A stretch of 64,000 nt of DNA from Acetobacter farinalis. Its GTDB lineage: Bacteria; Pseudomonadota; Alphaproteobacteria; Acetobacterales; Acetobacteraceae. The stretch is taken from positions 1 through 64,000 of the forward strand of contig NZ_WOTF01000005.1 in assembly GCF_011516935.1 (NCBI RefSeq), read 5' to 3'. Made by a program: the position numbers and the translations under genes. Of the stretch, positions 54,118-62,822 are shown piece by piece (within the stretch, counting starts at the first letter, position 1; every line of letters starts with the position of its first letter). The notes under the pieces were generated by a model. The model had not been told where the DNA came from. It ran no database searches and saw nothing but the letters and a program-made list of their open reading frames with translations.

Positions 54118-54579
54118 ATGAGTCGGGAGTCCGTTCGGGCATTTTTTGAACGCCATGCCCCGGATATCGTGCCTGTTGTGCTGACGGACAGCACAGCAAC
54201 GGTTGCAGAAGCCGCGCAGGCGCTGGGCGTGCAGGAAGGCCAGATTGCCAAGACACTGGCCCTGAAAGTCGGGGAAGAACGGATATTGGTCGTCATGGCA
54301 GGAACGGGGCGGCTGGATAACCGCAAGACGAAGGACACGTTCGGTGACCGCCCCCGCATGCTGCCTGCGGATGAGGTGCTGGAACTGACCAGCCATCCGG
54401 TGGGCGGCGTGTGTCCTTTCGGGTTGCCGCAGCCAGTCCGGGTGTTCTGTGATATTTCCCTGCGGGCATATGATGACGTCTGGCCCGCCGCAGGGGATCG
54501 GAACAGTTCCGTGCGGCTGACACCGGACCGGCTTGCGGCACTTGTTGGTGCGCAGTGGGTTGATGTCAGTCAGGGGTGA
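54118..54579 (+). CDS. YbaK/EbsC-family aminoacyl-tRNA deacylase
   Basis: The 153-residue protein is a YbaK-fold editing enzyme, with GQIAKTLALKVGEERILVV, SHPVGGVCPFGLP and AGDRNSSVRLTPDRLAALV. Relatives deacylate mischarged tRNA (for example Cys-tRNA-Pro). GAGAGGAAA precedes the ATG. The gene stands alone. Confidence 0.9.
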   Translation: MSRESVRAFFERHAPDIVPVVLTDSTATVAEAAQALGVQEGQIAKTLALKVGEERILVVMAGTGRLDNRKTKDTFGDRPRMLPADEVLELTSHPVGGVCPFGLPQPVRVFCDISLRAYDDVWPAAGDRNSSVRLTPDRLAALVGAQWVDVSQG

Positions 54580-54614
54580 TGGGGCCAGACGGGCTTGATT
54601 CCGGTCTGAACCGG

Positions 54615-55226
54615 TTATGAGTAAGGGTATGCGCGGAATGAGGGCGACGCCTCTGCCTGCTGCGAAAATGCCGCCAGCCGCTTGTGTGTGTCCGGCAGGA
54701 GTGTGCCGGGCAGCTTTTCCTGCGTGAAGCGCCATGCAACGGCTATCGTGATATCTGCCAGCGTTGGGGGCTCGCCGGGGAGCCAGGCCGGGGCGTCGTT
54801 CATTTCCGCCTCAAGAGCGCGATATGCTGCGTGCAGTTGCCGCGTGATGCGCTCAACCCAGGGCACATACTGTTTTTCCGGAGGCCGGAGAGAATATTCG
54901 TAGATAATTTGAACAGTTTTTTCGCACGCCGCGAGGGCCAGACCTGTCAGGCGTTGTGCGTGGGCCAGTTCGGACAGGTCTGATGGCCACAGGTCTGCCC
55001 TGTTCACTCGTTTGCTGACATAGCCAATGATCAGTTCAGAATCCATAAGAACCACGCCCTCGTCTGTCACAAACGAAGGGGCCTTCAGGAGCGGATTGAC
55101 CGCCATGAACGCCTCACTGTTCGAAAAAACCGAGAGCGGGTCATGCTCGAACGGGATGCCGAGCACGTCCAGCGTTATTGCAACCCGCCGCACGTAGGGA
55201 GAGTCCAGCATGCCTATCAGTTTCAT
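54615..55226 (-). CDS. Glutathione S-transferase family protein
   Basis: The 203-residue protein has the N-terminal MKLIGMLDSPYVRRVAITLD with a Ser in the usual catalytic loop, NPLLKAPSFVTDEGVVLMDS, and a helical C-terminal half with PPTLADITIAVAWRFTQEKL. It is the third GST in the window and lies tail-to-tail with the YbaK gene and divergent from a GlxA-type regulator. Confidence 0.9.
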   Translation of the reverse strand: MKLIGMLDSPYVRRVAITLDVLGIPFEHDPLSVFSNSEAFMAVNPLLKAPSFVTDEGVVLMDSELIIGYVSKRVNRADLWPSDLSELAHAQRLTGLALAACEKTVQIIYEYSLRPPEKQYVPWVERITRQLHAAYRALEAEMNDAPAWLPGEPPTLADITIAVAWRFTQEKLPGTLLPDTHKRLAAFSQQAEASPSFRAYPYS

Positions 55227-55313
55227 TGCGCGCCCTTTCCGTGTTGAGTGTGTGATCAGACACGCTCCCCATGCCTCTTGCTACTGGCAGGATTGCCAGC
55301 TATCGGCAGGATT

Positions 55314-56273
55314 ATGCCAAACACCATCGGTCCATGTGTCGCAATTCTGGTCTATGACCGCCTGAGCCTGTTCGAGTTCAGTTGCGCGTTCGAAGTGTTC
55401 GGGCTGTCGCGCCCGGAGATGGGAGCAGACTGGTACCGCTGCATTCTTGTCGGGGCAGAAGCCGGGCCTTTACGGGCGACGCACGGGGTTACGGTAACAC
55501 CGGAGAAAGACCTCTCCGGTCTTGATGACGCAGATATTATTGTCATTCCCGGCTGGCGGGGGGCGTCTGAAGAAGCGCCGGAAGAACTCCTTTCCGCGCT
55601 CCGTACGGCACATAAGGCGGGCAAGCGTCTTGTCTCGATCTGTGGCGCGGCGTTCGTTCTGGCGCAGGCAGGGCTTCTCGATGGGCGGCGCGCCACAACC
55701 CACTGGCATCATTCCGATATTCTGGCGGCCCGCTATCCGACGATCCATGTCGTGCCTGATGCACTCTATGTTGAAGATGGTTCTCTTCTCACATCGGCAG
55801 GAAGTGCCGCGGGGCTTGATCTCTGCATTCATGTTGTTCGGCAGGATTTTGGGGCCCGGGCCGCAAACATGGTTGCCCGGCGGCTGGTGGTTGCAGCGCA
55901 TCGGGACGGTGGTCAGGCCCAGTTTATCGAGCGGGCCATTCCCCCTCCTTCGGGTGGGCGGCTTCCTGCGCTGCTTGATGCCATGCAGGGGCGGCTGGGT
56001 GAGCCGTGGGGCGCGCAGCGCATGGCGCGGGAAATGCGGGTCAGCCTGCGCAGCCTCCATCGCCATGTCCATGAGGCCACGGGCCTGAGTCCGGGTGTCT
56101 GGCTCATGCGGCAGCGCATTCTGCTGGCGCAGGAACTCCTGCAGGAAACGGATCTGTCTATCGAGGCGATAGCCCATGCCGCCGGGTTTGGGAGTGCGGC
56201 CAATTTCCGGCAGCATTTCCGGTCCGTTGTTGGTGTCGCCCCCACTGTTTTCCGGCGGACAGCCTGCCGCTGA
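55314..56273 (+). CDS. GlxA-family transcriptional regulator (DJ-1/PfpI + AraC)
   Basis: The 319-residue protein joins a DJ-1/PfpI domain (about 5-185, with Cys in LVSICGAAFVLAQAG and TTHWHH after it) to an AraC HTH pair (about 215-315, with REMRVSLRSLHRHVHEATGL and AAGFGSAANFRQHFRSVVGV). GCAGGA lies before the ATG at 55314. It is a second member of the family in the window, but the element at 3588 and 8634 is not seen in its promoter. The target may be the divergent GST. Confidence 0.9.
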   Translation: MPNTIGPCVAILVYDRLSLFEFSCAFEVFGLSRPEMGADWYRCILVGAEAGPLRATHGVTVTPEKDLSGLDDADIIVIPGWRGASEEAPEELLSALRTAHKAGKRLVSICGAAFVLAQAGLLDGRRATTHWHHSDILAARYPTIHVVPDALYVEDGSLLTSAGSAAGLDLCIHVVRQDFGARAANMVARRLVVAAHRDGGQAQFIERAIPPPSGGRLPALLDAMQGRLGEPWGAQRMAREMRVSLRSLHRHVHEATGLSPGVWLMRQRILLAQELLQETDLSIEAIAHAAGFGSAANFRQHFRSVVGVAPTVFRRTACR

Positions 56274-56673
56274 TGCCGCAGCTCAAAAAGGAGCCGCCCG
56301 GAAAAATCTGAATTTGATCGCAAGGTTCGGAGTGCCGGAGGCGTGGCGCACGGATACGATCAAAACAGATCATAACCCGTCCGGAGAGCATGATGCCATT
56401 CCATACCGCCAGCCCGGCTCCTGTCCGCCCCTTCTACGGCACGAGATATGTCGGGATGGGCGCCCGGACTGTCCGGCGCTATAGTGCCGACAGATGTCCC
56501 GGCCTTCCGGATCATGCCGCACAGCGCGGCAGCACAGGGGGCGAAGCTGGCCGGCTTTTGCAAGATATGCACCCGCCCGGACAGACCCAGCCCGTGCAGA
56601 CATTGCCCCGGTCAAGTGATGCCAGAGGCGGGTATTATGCCACCTGTATTGTCCGGAAGCGGAGGAAGACGTC
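56274..56673. other. 400-base gap before ada
   Basis: No gene or clear Ada box was recognised. Overlapping frames, including a cysteine-rich one at 56448-56726, have no ribosome site or family similarity. The ada promoter must lie here. Confidence 0.4.
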
Positions 56674-57771
56674 ATGACACCGAAAAACGCTGCCTTACAA
56701 AAGGACTTTCACGCCGAAGCGTCTAATGCCACGGAGCATGACCCGCGGTGGGAGCGTATCCTCCGGCGTGACAGAACGGCAGATGGTCTGTTCTGGTATT
56801 CCGTTATCACCACAGGAATTTACTGTCGGCCGTCCTGCCCTTCACGCAGGCCGCATGCTGAGAACGCGTGCCTTCATGCCACCCTTGAAGAGGCACGGGC
56901 AACAGGCGCGCGCCCATGCCAGCGCTGTGACCCGGATGGAGCACATGCCGAGGCCAGTCATAACGGGCTGGTAGCGCGTGCGTGCCGATCCATTGAGGCC
57001 AGTGAAACATGTCCTACACTGGAGGTTCTGGCCAAAGAGGCGCAACTCAGCCCCACATATTTCCAGCGTGTTTTCAAGCGTATCGTCGGGCTTTCACCCC
57101 GCCAGTATGGCGAGGCCTGTCGTGCGGGGCGCGTGCGTGCCACCTTGCGCTCTTCTGCAACTGTGACGGAAGCCATCTATGCGGCGGGCTATGCGTCCAG
57201 CAGCCGTTTTTATGAACAGGCTGAGAGCCTGCTGGGCATGAAACCGCGTGCGCTGCACCGTGGTGCTCCGGCGGAACGCCTGCGTTTTGCCGTTGGGGAA
57301 TGCTCTCTGGGGATGATCCTTGTCGCCTCGAGCGCGCGCGGGGTCGTGGCGATCCTTATGGGGGACGATGCGGATGCATTGGCCCGTGATCTGCAGGACC
57401 GCTTTCCCAACGCGGAGCTTGTGGGCGCGGACCCTGACTATGCGGAGCATGTCGCACAGGTCGTGGCGCTTGTCGAAACACCGGCTCTCGGGCTGGAACT
57501 GCCGCTTGATATCCGGGGGACAGCCTTCCAGCAGCGGGTATGGAATGCGCTCCGGGCGGTGCCTGTAGGCCAGAGGGTGACGTATACCGATATCGCCAAA
57601 GCAATCGGGCACCCGGAGTCCGTTCGGGCGGTTGCCAATGCCTGTGGGGCCAATGCTCTAGCGGTCGCAATTCCCTGCCATCGTGTTGTGCGCAGGGATG
57701 GTGCGTTGTCGGGCTATCGCTGGGGTGTTGAGCGCAAGACAGCATTGCTGGAACGGGAGAAAGGGTCATGA
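56674..57771 (+). CDS. ada: Ada: methyl-phosphotriester sensor and O6-methylguanine methyltransferase
   Basis: The 365-residue protein has all three Ada parts in order: a zinc domain with four Cys (C51, C55, C82, C85; the methyl-accepting Cys is the first), an AraC HTH pair (about 105-195, with LSPTYFQRVFKRIVGLSPRQ) and the O6-alkylguanine methyltransferase with Cys335 in AIPCHRVV. It repairs alkylated DNA irreversibly and, once methylated, activates its own operon. It overlaps the next gene by 4 bases. GGAGGA precedes the ATG. Confidence 0.95.
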   Translation: MTPKNAALQKDFHAEASNATEHDPRWERILRRDRTADGLFWYSVITTGIYCRPSCPSRRPHAENACLHATLEEARATGARPCQRCDPDGAHAEASHNGLVARACRSIEASETCPTLEVLAKEAQLSPTYFQRVFKRIVGLSPRQYGEACRAGRVRATLRSSATVTEAIYAAGYASSSRFYEQAESLLGMKPRALHRGAPAERLRFAVGECSLGMILVASSARGVVAILMGDDADALARDLQDRFPNAELVGADPDYAEHVAQVVALVETPALGLELPLDIRGTAFQQRVWNALRAVPVGQRVTYTDIAKAIGHPESVRAVANACGANALAVAIPCHRVVRRDGALSGYRWGVERKTALLEREKGS

Positions 57772-58472
57772 ACCCGGAAACTCTTGCAGCACTGGACTGG
57801 CAGGATAACGCGCGCAGGCTGGATGAGGATGGCTGGGCCGTGATTCCCGGATTGCTGGATGAGGCGACGTGCCGGTCCCTCTCGGCGCTCTATGCGCAGG
57901 GCACCGGGTTTCGCAGCCGTGTCGTCATGGGGCGGCATGGGTTCGGGCGTGGAGAATACTGCTATTTTTCTTATCCACTTCCGCCTCTGGTCACGACTTT
58001 GCGTGAGAAAATTTATCCTTTTCTTGTCCCGACGGCGAACCGCTGGATGGAGCGTATGGGATTTCCGGTCCGTTTCCCTTCAGATCATCAAAGTTTTCTC
58101 GCCCGCTGCCATGCGGCGGGCCAGACGCGCCCCACACCGCTCCTACTGCGGTATGGGGCGGGTGATTATAACTGTCTGCATCAAGATCTTTACGGAGAGC
58201 ATGTTTTTCCCATCCAGCTCGCCGTTCTGCTCTCCTGCCCGGAGAGGGATTTTACCGGGGGTGAGTTCGTGCTGACGGAACAGCGGCCCCGCATGCAATC
58301 CCGTGCGGATGTCGTGCCTCTCAGGATGGGAGATGCCGTGCTGTTTGCCGTCAGCCAGAGGCCGAAGGCTGGTGCGCGTGGAGACTATCGCGTGACACTG
58401 CGGCATGGTGTCAGCCGTGTCCGTAGCGGCCTTCGTCACACGCTGGGGCTTATTTTCCATGATGCAGCCTGA
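57768..58472 (+). CDS. 2OG-Fe(II) oxygenase in the ada operon
   Basis: The 234-residue protein has the double-stranded beta-helix of 2-oxoglutarate/iron oxygenases. H138-x-D140 in NCLHQDLYGEH and H213 in LRHGVSRVRS form the iron triad, and R219 or R223 (GLRHTLGLIFHDA) could hold 2-oxoglutarate. It is not AlkB, which follows. It overlaps both neighbours, so it belongs to the alkylation operon and probably repairs or demethylates a nucleic acid or protein (inference). Confidence 0.88.
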   Translation: MNPETLAALDWQDNARRLDEDGWAVIPGLLDEATCRSLSALYAQGTGFRSRVVMGRHGFGRGEYCYFSYPLPPLVTTLREKIYPFLVPTANRWMERMGFPVRFPSDHQSFLARCHAAGQTRPTPLLLRYGAGDYNCLHQDLYGEHVFPIQLAVLLSCPERDFTGGEFVLTEQRPRMQSRADVVPLRMGDAVLFAVSQRPKAGARGDYRVTLRHGVSRVRSGLRHTLGLIFHDAA

Positions 58473-59106
58473 CCTGTTCGGCACAGCGCGTCCTGATGTG
58501 CTCCTTTCCGCCGGAGCGCTCTTCCTTCCTGATTTTGCCAGGGCACAGGTGGGGAGGTTGCATGCTCATATCCAGAGCATTGCCGCCGGTTCGCCTTTTC
58601 GGCACATGCTCACTCCGGGCGGGCGGTGCATGTCCGTTGCCACGACCAGTTGCGGCAGCTTTGGCTGGACCAGCGGGCGCGGCGGATATCGTTACATGGC
58701 TTTCGATCCCGAGACCAGACAGGCGTGGCCACACATGCCCCCCATATTCCGCGAACTAGCGTATCAGGCCGCCGCCCGCGCAGGCTTTGCGGAGTTTCGC
58801 CCTGATACCTGCCTTGTCAACCGCTATGCACCGGGGGCGCGCTTGTCCCTGCATCAGGATCTGGATGAAGGGGATATGAACGCTCCGATTGTATCCGTCT
58901 CTCTGGGACTTCCGGCTGTCTTTCTCTGGGGAGGCGCGGAACGACGGGACCCCAGGCGGCGTATCACGCTGTGTGAAGGGGATGTGATGGTATGGGGAGG
59001 GGACTCACGCATGAATTTTCACGGGGTTGAACCTGTGCAGGCGGCTGCAGGCGCTGGTGAGCATGGCGCATGTCGCTACAATCTGACATTCCGCAAGGCC
59101 CGATGA
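58459..59106 (+). CDS. alkB: AlkB-type DNA dealkylase
   Basis: The 215-residue protein is AlkB: SCGSFGWTSGRGGYRYMAFD for base contact, HxD in SLHQDLDEGD, the distal His in RMNFHGVEPV and the 2-oxoglutarate arginines in CRYNLTFRKAR. It oxidatively removes methyl groups from 1-meA and 3-meC. It overlaps the preceding 2OG oxygenase by 14 bases and the following tag gene by 4. The start may be 58459 or 58462. Confidence 0.94.
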   Translation: MMQPDLFGTARPDVLLSAGALFLPDFARAQVGRLHAHIQSIAAGSPFRHMLTPGGRCMSVATTSCGSFGWTSGRGGYRYMAFDPETRQAWPHMPPIFRELAYQAAARAGFAEFRPDTCLVNRYAPGARLSLHQDLDEGDMNAPIVSVSLGLPAVFLWGGAERRDPRRRITLCEGDVMVWGGDSRMNFHGVEPVQAAAGAGEHGACRYNLTFRKAR

Positions 59107-59711
59107 CCAATAACGGACACACGCGCTGCCTCTGGGCCAGAACGGATGCCCTGCTTCAGGCCTATCATGACACCGAATGGGGTGTGCCGGAGTATGAGTC
59201 CCGTGCTCTGTGGGAAAAGCTGATGCTTGATGGCTTTCAGGCTGGCCTGTCATGGCGGCTGATTCTGGCCAGGCGAGACGCTTTCCGGGCGGCCTTTGCC
59301 GGGTTCAGACCGGAAATCGTGGCCGGATATGGTGAGACCGAAATCAGCCAGCTACTAGGCAACCGGGAGATTATCCGCTCTCCCACCAAAGTCAGGGCGG
59401 TGATCCGCAATGCCCGCGCCTATCTGGCGATGCAGGACGCGGGCGAGGATTTTTCCGGTTTTGTGTGGGCCAGCGTGCAGGGGCAACCGGTGCCGGGGGA
59501 TGGTTCGGGCACATCAACGCGTTCGGTGGTAGGGGATATGCTCTCCACCGCATTAAAGGCGCGGGGCTTCAGCTTTGTGGGGCCTGTGATTGTGCATGCA
59601 TGGGCGCAGGCCTGCGGTCTTATCAATGATCATGAAACGAACTGTTTCTGCCGAAACAGGACGAGGAACGGACCGCTCGGCCAGTCTGAGGTCTCTCCTT
59701 ATTCTGCGTAA
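59103..59711 (+). CDS. tag: DNA-3-methyladenine glycosylase I
   Basis: The 202-residue protein is Tag. The N-terminal RCLWARTDALLQAYHDTEWG contributes a Cys and His to the zinc snap, and the C-terminal NDHETNCFCR gives the second His and Cys. The central GFQAGLSWRLILARRDAFRA is the glycosylase helix. It excises 3-methyladenine. The start overlaps the alkB stop (ATGA). The last 15 residues extend past the family core. Confidence 0.94.
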   Translation: MTNNGHTRCLWARTDALLQAYHDTEWGVPEYESRALWEKLMLDGFQAGLSWRLILARRDAFRAAFAGFRPEIVAGYGETEISQLLGNREIIRSPTKVRAVIRNARAYLAMQDAGEDFSGFVWASVQGQPVPGDGSGTSTRSVVGDMLSTALKARGFSFVGPVIVHAWAQACGLINDHETNCFCRNRTRNGPLGQSEVSPYSA

Positions 59712-60026
59712 GTTTTTGTTACGGCAGAAACAGGCAGAGGCGGCGCTTTCCCGTTCTTCCGGAAGTGCGCCCGTACGTCAGGATACGTCACGGGCAGTGC
59801 AGCTAAGCAGACTATCGAGTGCAATCAAAAAACAGAAAATTCTTTTTTTTGGAAAGAGTTTTCCGGTGGGCCTGTGCGCCTCTTTCCTCAGAAGGAAGTA
59901 AGGTCAGCCCCAAACATGAGCCCACACGGCTGATCTTCCTTTTTAGCGGCGGACACCTTCCATGCCACTGGTTACGTTGCTGGTGAATATGTCAGTCTTG
60001 CTGGGTGGCAGGAAGAGGGGCGGGCT
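59712..60026. other. Gap between tag and cas3
   Basis: No gene is recognised. A T8-A-rich stretch at about 59828-59852 could be an end signal for the ada operon. The cas3 promoter should lie in the second half. A CRISPR array was looked for and not found. Confidence 0.4.
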
Positions 60027-62762
60027 ATGTCGGGCATTGCAGATGATGGTGGTTTGAGATTTTTCTGGGGCAAGGCACGCCCTGTGCAACTGGCGCAAGA
60101 CACCGGCTTTTTAATGCACCCGCTTATTGCCCACATGCTGGACGTGGCGGCGGTGGCAATCCTGTTGCCCGGCAGTGAGCGTCTGGGGCTGGATTATCGG
60201 CAACTGGGAATGCTGGTGGCGCTGCATGATATTGGCAAGCTGGTGCCGGGGTTTCAGGCCAAAGTTCCGGAATGCTGGCCGGAACAGGCGTTGGGGGCTT
60301 ACCCGGAGAGAGCCACGTCATCACGCCATGATAGCGATGGTCTGGCTCTTCTGGACCATGTCTGTCAGGACGCACTGGCTCCCCTTTTTGGAGTGGATGC
60401 CGAAGGAAATTCCTGGCTGCCTGACGAAAAGAGCCGAGTAGGGCGCGCCATAGCCGGACACCATGGGGCACCGGTTTCCGCAATTGAAGACAGAGCGCGT
60501 AAAGCTGATATCAAGGTGATCGCGCCATATGCCCGTAAACTTGTCAGCCTTTTGTTTGATCTTTTCCGGCCGCCACCCATACCGCCTTATCTTGCGGCTG
60601 AGGCTCTGCTGCAACTGGAGTGGCGGCTTGCCGGGTTGACGGTACAGGCGGACTGGATCGGCTCCCGGCAGGAGTGGTTTCCATATGTCTCGCCGGATGA
60701 TGTTGCAGATGCTTCCGGTTATTTCTGGAATCACGCGCTGCGGCATGCACAGGCGGCCATCGTGCGTGCAGGGCTTGCTCCTGTCAGCGCGTCACCCTTT
60801 CAGGGGATTGCGCATCTGTTCCCGCATATCAGGACGCCATCACCTGTTCAGGCTCTGATGGAAGTCGCGTCCCTACCGACCGGCCCGACGCTGGTTGTTA
60901 TTGAGGACATGACGGGTTCAGGCAAGACGGAAGCGGCACTGGTGGCGGCGCATCGGTTGATGGCGGCGGGGCGGGCAAACGGCCTGTTTGTTGCGCTGCC
61001 AACCATGGCCACAGCCAATGCCATGTTTGATCGGCTGGCTATGGCGTACCGCAGCCTGTTCCAGCCTTCCTCTCACCCCTCTCTTGCGCTGGCGCACGGG
61101 CGTGCCTTGCTTGATGAGCGCTTTGTCTCGGTGCTGGCGCCTGAGGATGCTCTGGAGGGCGCAGCCTTGAAAACGGACCGTGCTGAGGCCGCCGAAGTGT
61201 GCTGTTCAGCGTGGCTGGGGAGTGAATCGCGCAGGGCACTGCTCGCGCAGGTGGGTGTCGGCACGATTGATCAGGCGTTGATGGCGGTCCTGCCGGTCCG
61301 GTTTGCCACCATGCGGCAGGCCGGGCTCGCCGGAAAGGTGCTGCTGGTGGATGAATGCCATGCTTATGATCCGTACATGCAGGAAGAAATGGCCGCCCTG
61401 CTGCGCTTTCATGCGGCCATGGGCGGTTCTGCCATTCTTCTTTCCGCAACGTTGACCCGTGCTGTACGCCAGAAGCTCGCAGCGGCTTTCAGAGAAGGCT
61501 TGCGTCAGGAAGACCCTGCGGAGCTGTCCAGCACGGCCTATCCGCTTGTGACCCTTGTGGGGCAGGTAGGGGCGGAAGAACTGCCCTGCGCTCCGCGGGC
61601 CGGGCTGGAACGGACCATTGCGGTAAGGCAGGTCTGTGACGAGGCGTCTGTTATGACGGAAATCGTGAGTGCGGCATGCAAGGGGGCTGCGGTCGCATGG
61701 GTGCGCAATACGGTGGATGATGTGATTGCCTCGGCAAAAGCCCTTAAGGAAAAAGGGATCGAGGCCATGGTCTTTCATGCCCGTTTTGCCATGGTGGATC
61801 GTCTGGCTATTGAGCGTTCGGTACTTGCCCGCTTCGGAAAGGACAGCACAGCGCCAGACCGGGCCGCAGTGCTGGTGGCCAGTCAGGTTATTGAACAGTC
61901 TCTGGATCTGGATTTTGATGTGCTCTGCACAGATCTCGCCCCCATGGATCTGATCATTCAGCGGGCTGGCAGGCTTCGTCGCCATAAGCGGGATGAGCGG
62001 CCTGTTGAGCGTGATGAAATCTGCCTTTTCTCACCTGATCCTGTTGAAGACCCAGATCCAAAATGGATCAGCCGGGTTCTGCCTGGCACCGCCGCTGTTT
62101 ATCGTGATGCTGCCCTTTTATGGAGAACTGCAAGAGCCTTGAAGCGCGCAGGTGCCATACGAAGCCCTGACTCTGTGCGTACCTTAATTGAGGAAGCTGG
62201 TGAGACAATTGAGGAAGCTGGTGAGACGTCCGATGTGCCGGCTGGCCTGACGGGTGCCGCCAGGGATGTTGAAGGGAAAGGGCGTGCGGCCCGTGGTGCT
62301 GCTGCCCGAAATGTTCTGAATTACCTCACTGGATATGCTCCGGAGGGGGCTTTGTGGGAGCGCGACATACGAACACCCACACGGCTTGAAGAGCGCCCGT
62401 CTGTTACGGTGCGTCTCGGTGTCATGAGGGGCGGGGAGGTTGTGCCCTGGGCCGCGTTGAAGGACAGCACGCTTGCGGCACCACATGAGAAGAAGCGCGC
62501 CTGGGCACTTTCTGAGGTTTCCGTGGCGCGTCATACCCTTGCGGCGTGTCCTGTCTCGGAAGACCGGAAGGCTGCGGTCGCTGCGGCCCGGTCTGACTGG
62601 TCTCGCTGGGAGCGGGAGGCGGAAGACCTTTATCTGCTGTTGATTCTGGAAGAGGCAGGAGAGGGATGGGAAGGGGCGGGCTGTAGCGAGCAGGGGCGAG
62701 ATATTGTGGTCAGATATGATCAGCAGTATGGTCTGCTCATCGTTCCCGCCTTGGCGGGATGA
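60027..62762 (+). CDS. cas3: Cas3 nuclease-helicase, type I-E
   Basis: The 911-residue protein has an N-terminal HD nuclease (H31/H36, HD at 67-68 in ALHDIGK, HH at 145-146 in GHHGAP) and a superfamily 2 helicase: Walker A GSGKT at about 297-301, DECH at 442-445, SAT at 473-475 and a late QRAGRLRRH motif VI. It is recruited by Cascade to unwind and shred target DNA. All catalytic motifs look intact. GAGGGG precedes the ATG. The last codons and stop form a CRISPR-repeat-like sequence. A 21-base tandem duplication lengthens the linker at about residues 720-735. Confidence 0.95.
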   Translation: MSGIADDGGLRFFWGKARPVQLAQDTGFLMHPLIAHMLDVAAVAILLPGSERLGLDYRQLGMLVALHDIGKLVPGFQAKVPECWPEQALGAYPERATSSRHDSDGLALLDHVCQDALAPLFGVDAEGNSWLPDEKSRVGRAIAGHHGAPVSAIEDRARKADIKVIAPYARKLVSLLFDLFRPPPIPPYLAAEALLQLEWRLAGLTVQADWIGSRQEWFPYVSPDDVADASGYFWNHALRHAQAAIVRAGLAPVSASPFQGIAHLFPHIRTPSPVQALMEVASLPTGPTLVVIEDMTGSGKTEAALVAAHRLMAAGRANGLFVALPTMATANAMFDRLAMAYRSLFQPSSHPSLALAHGRALLDERFVSVLAPEDALEGAALKTDRAEAAEVCCSAWLGSESRRALLAQVGVGTIDQALMAVLPVRFATMRQAGLAGKVLLVDECHAYDPYMQEEMAALLRFHAAMGGSAILLSATLTRAVRQKLAAAFREGLRQEDPAELSSTAYPLVTLVGQVGAEELPCAPRAGLERTIAVRQVCDEASVMTEIVSAACKGAAVAWVRNTVDDVIASAKALKEKGIEAMVFHARFAMVDRLAIERSVLARFGKDSTAPDRAAVLVASQVIEQSLDLDFDVLCTDLAPMDLIIQRAGRLRRHKRDERPVERDEICLFSPDPVEDPDPKWISRVLPGTAAVYRDAALLWRTARALKRAGAIRSPDSVRTLIEEAGETIEEAGETSDVPAGLTGAARDVEGKGRAARGAAARNVLNYLTGYAPEGALWERDIRTPTRLEERPSVTVRLGVMRGGEVVPWAALKDSTLAAPHEKKRAWALSEVSVARHTLAACPVSEDRKAAVAAARSDWSRWEREAEDLYLLLILEEAGEGWEGAGCSEQGRDIVVRYDQQYGLLIVPALAG
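62186..62227 (+). repeat. 21-base tandem duplication inside cas3
   Basis: AATTGAGGAAGCTGGTGAGAC occurs twice in direct succession (62186-62206 and 62207-62227; identical over all 21 bases), giving the repeated peptide EEAGETI-EEAGET. It keeps the frame and lies in a linker-like part of Cas3. Confidence 0.9.
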
Positions 62763-62766
62763 ACCG
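62738..62766 (+). CRISPR. CRISPR-repeat-like sequence overlapping the cas3 3' end
   Basis: This stretch resembles a type I-E repeat. GTTCCCGCC and GGCGGGATGAACCG copy the GTTCCCCGC...GGGGATAAACCG pattern of the well-known E. coli repeat, with stem CCCGC/GCGGG and loop CTTG. It covers the last six codons and the stop of cas3. It is followed by a 21-base spacer and a second degenerate repeat. Confidence 0.65.
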
Positions 62767-62787
62767 TCTTGAGCCGTAGGCCGGTTT

Positions 62788-62816
62788 ATGTTCCCTGCGT
62801 AAGCAGGGATTTAAAA
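62788..62816 (+). CRISPR. Second degenerate CRISPR-repeat-like sequence
   Basis: ATGTTCCCTGCGTAAGCAGG followed by GATTTAAAA aligns without gaps to the E. coli I-E repeat at 17 of 29 positions. The stem CCCTGC/GCAGGG has a compensatory C-G to T-A change and a 4-base loop. The 3' handle has drifted (ATTTAAAA for ATAAACCG). Confidence 0.6.
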
Positions 62817-62822
62817 AATAAG

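Larger units (their letters stand above)
62738..62816 (+). ncRNA. Candidate Cas-regulating mini-crRNA (CreR-like)
   Basis: Repeat-like 62738-62766, spacer 62767-62787 and repeat-like 62788-62816 form a repeat-spacer-repeat unit too short for a normal I-E spacer (32-33 bases). Cas6e could process a transcript reading through cas3 into a crRNA-like RNA. The first 15 spacer bases match 62826-62840 next to an AAG. Known Cas-regulating RNAs (CreR) have this layout and repress cas operons by guiding the effector to the cas promoter. Function here is inferred. Confidence 0.55.

Noticed and set aside
56390-56726. Cysteine-rich frame upstream of ada (CxxC pairs)
   Set aside because: No ribosome site and it runs out of frame into ada. 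The cysteine pattern is probably chance in a GC-rich stretch.
59712-60026. Possible CRISPR array near cas3
   Set aside because: No periodic repeat of 28-29 bases is present here or elsewhere in the window. Only the degenerate repeats after cas3 were found.
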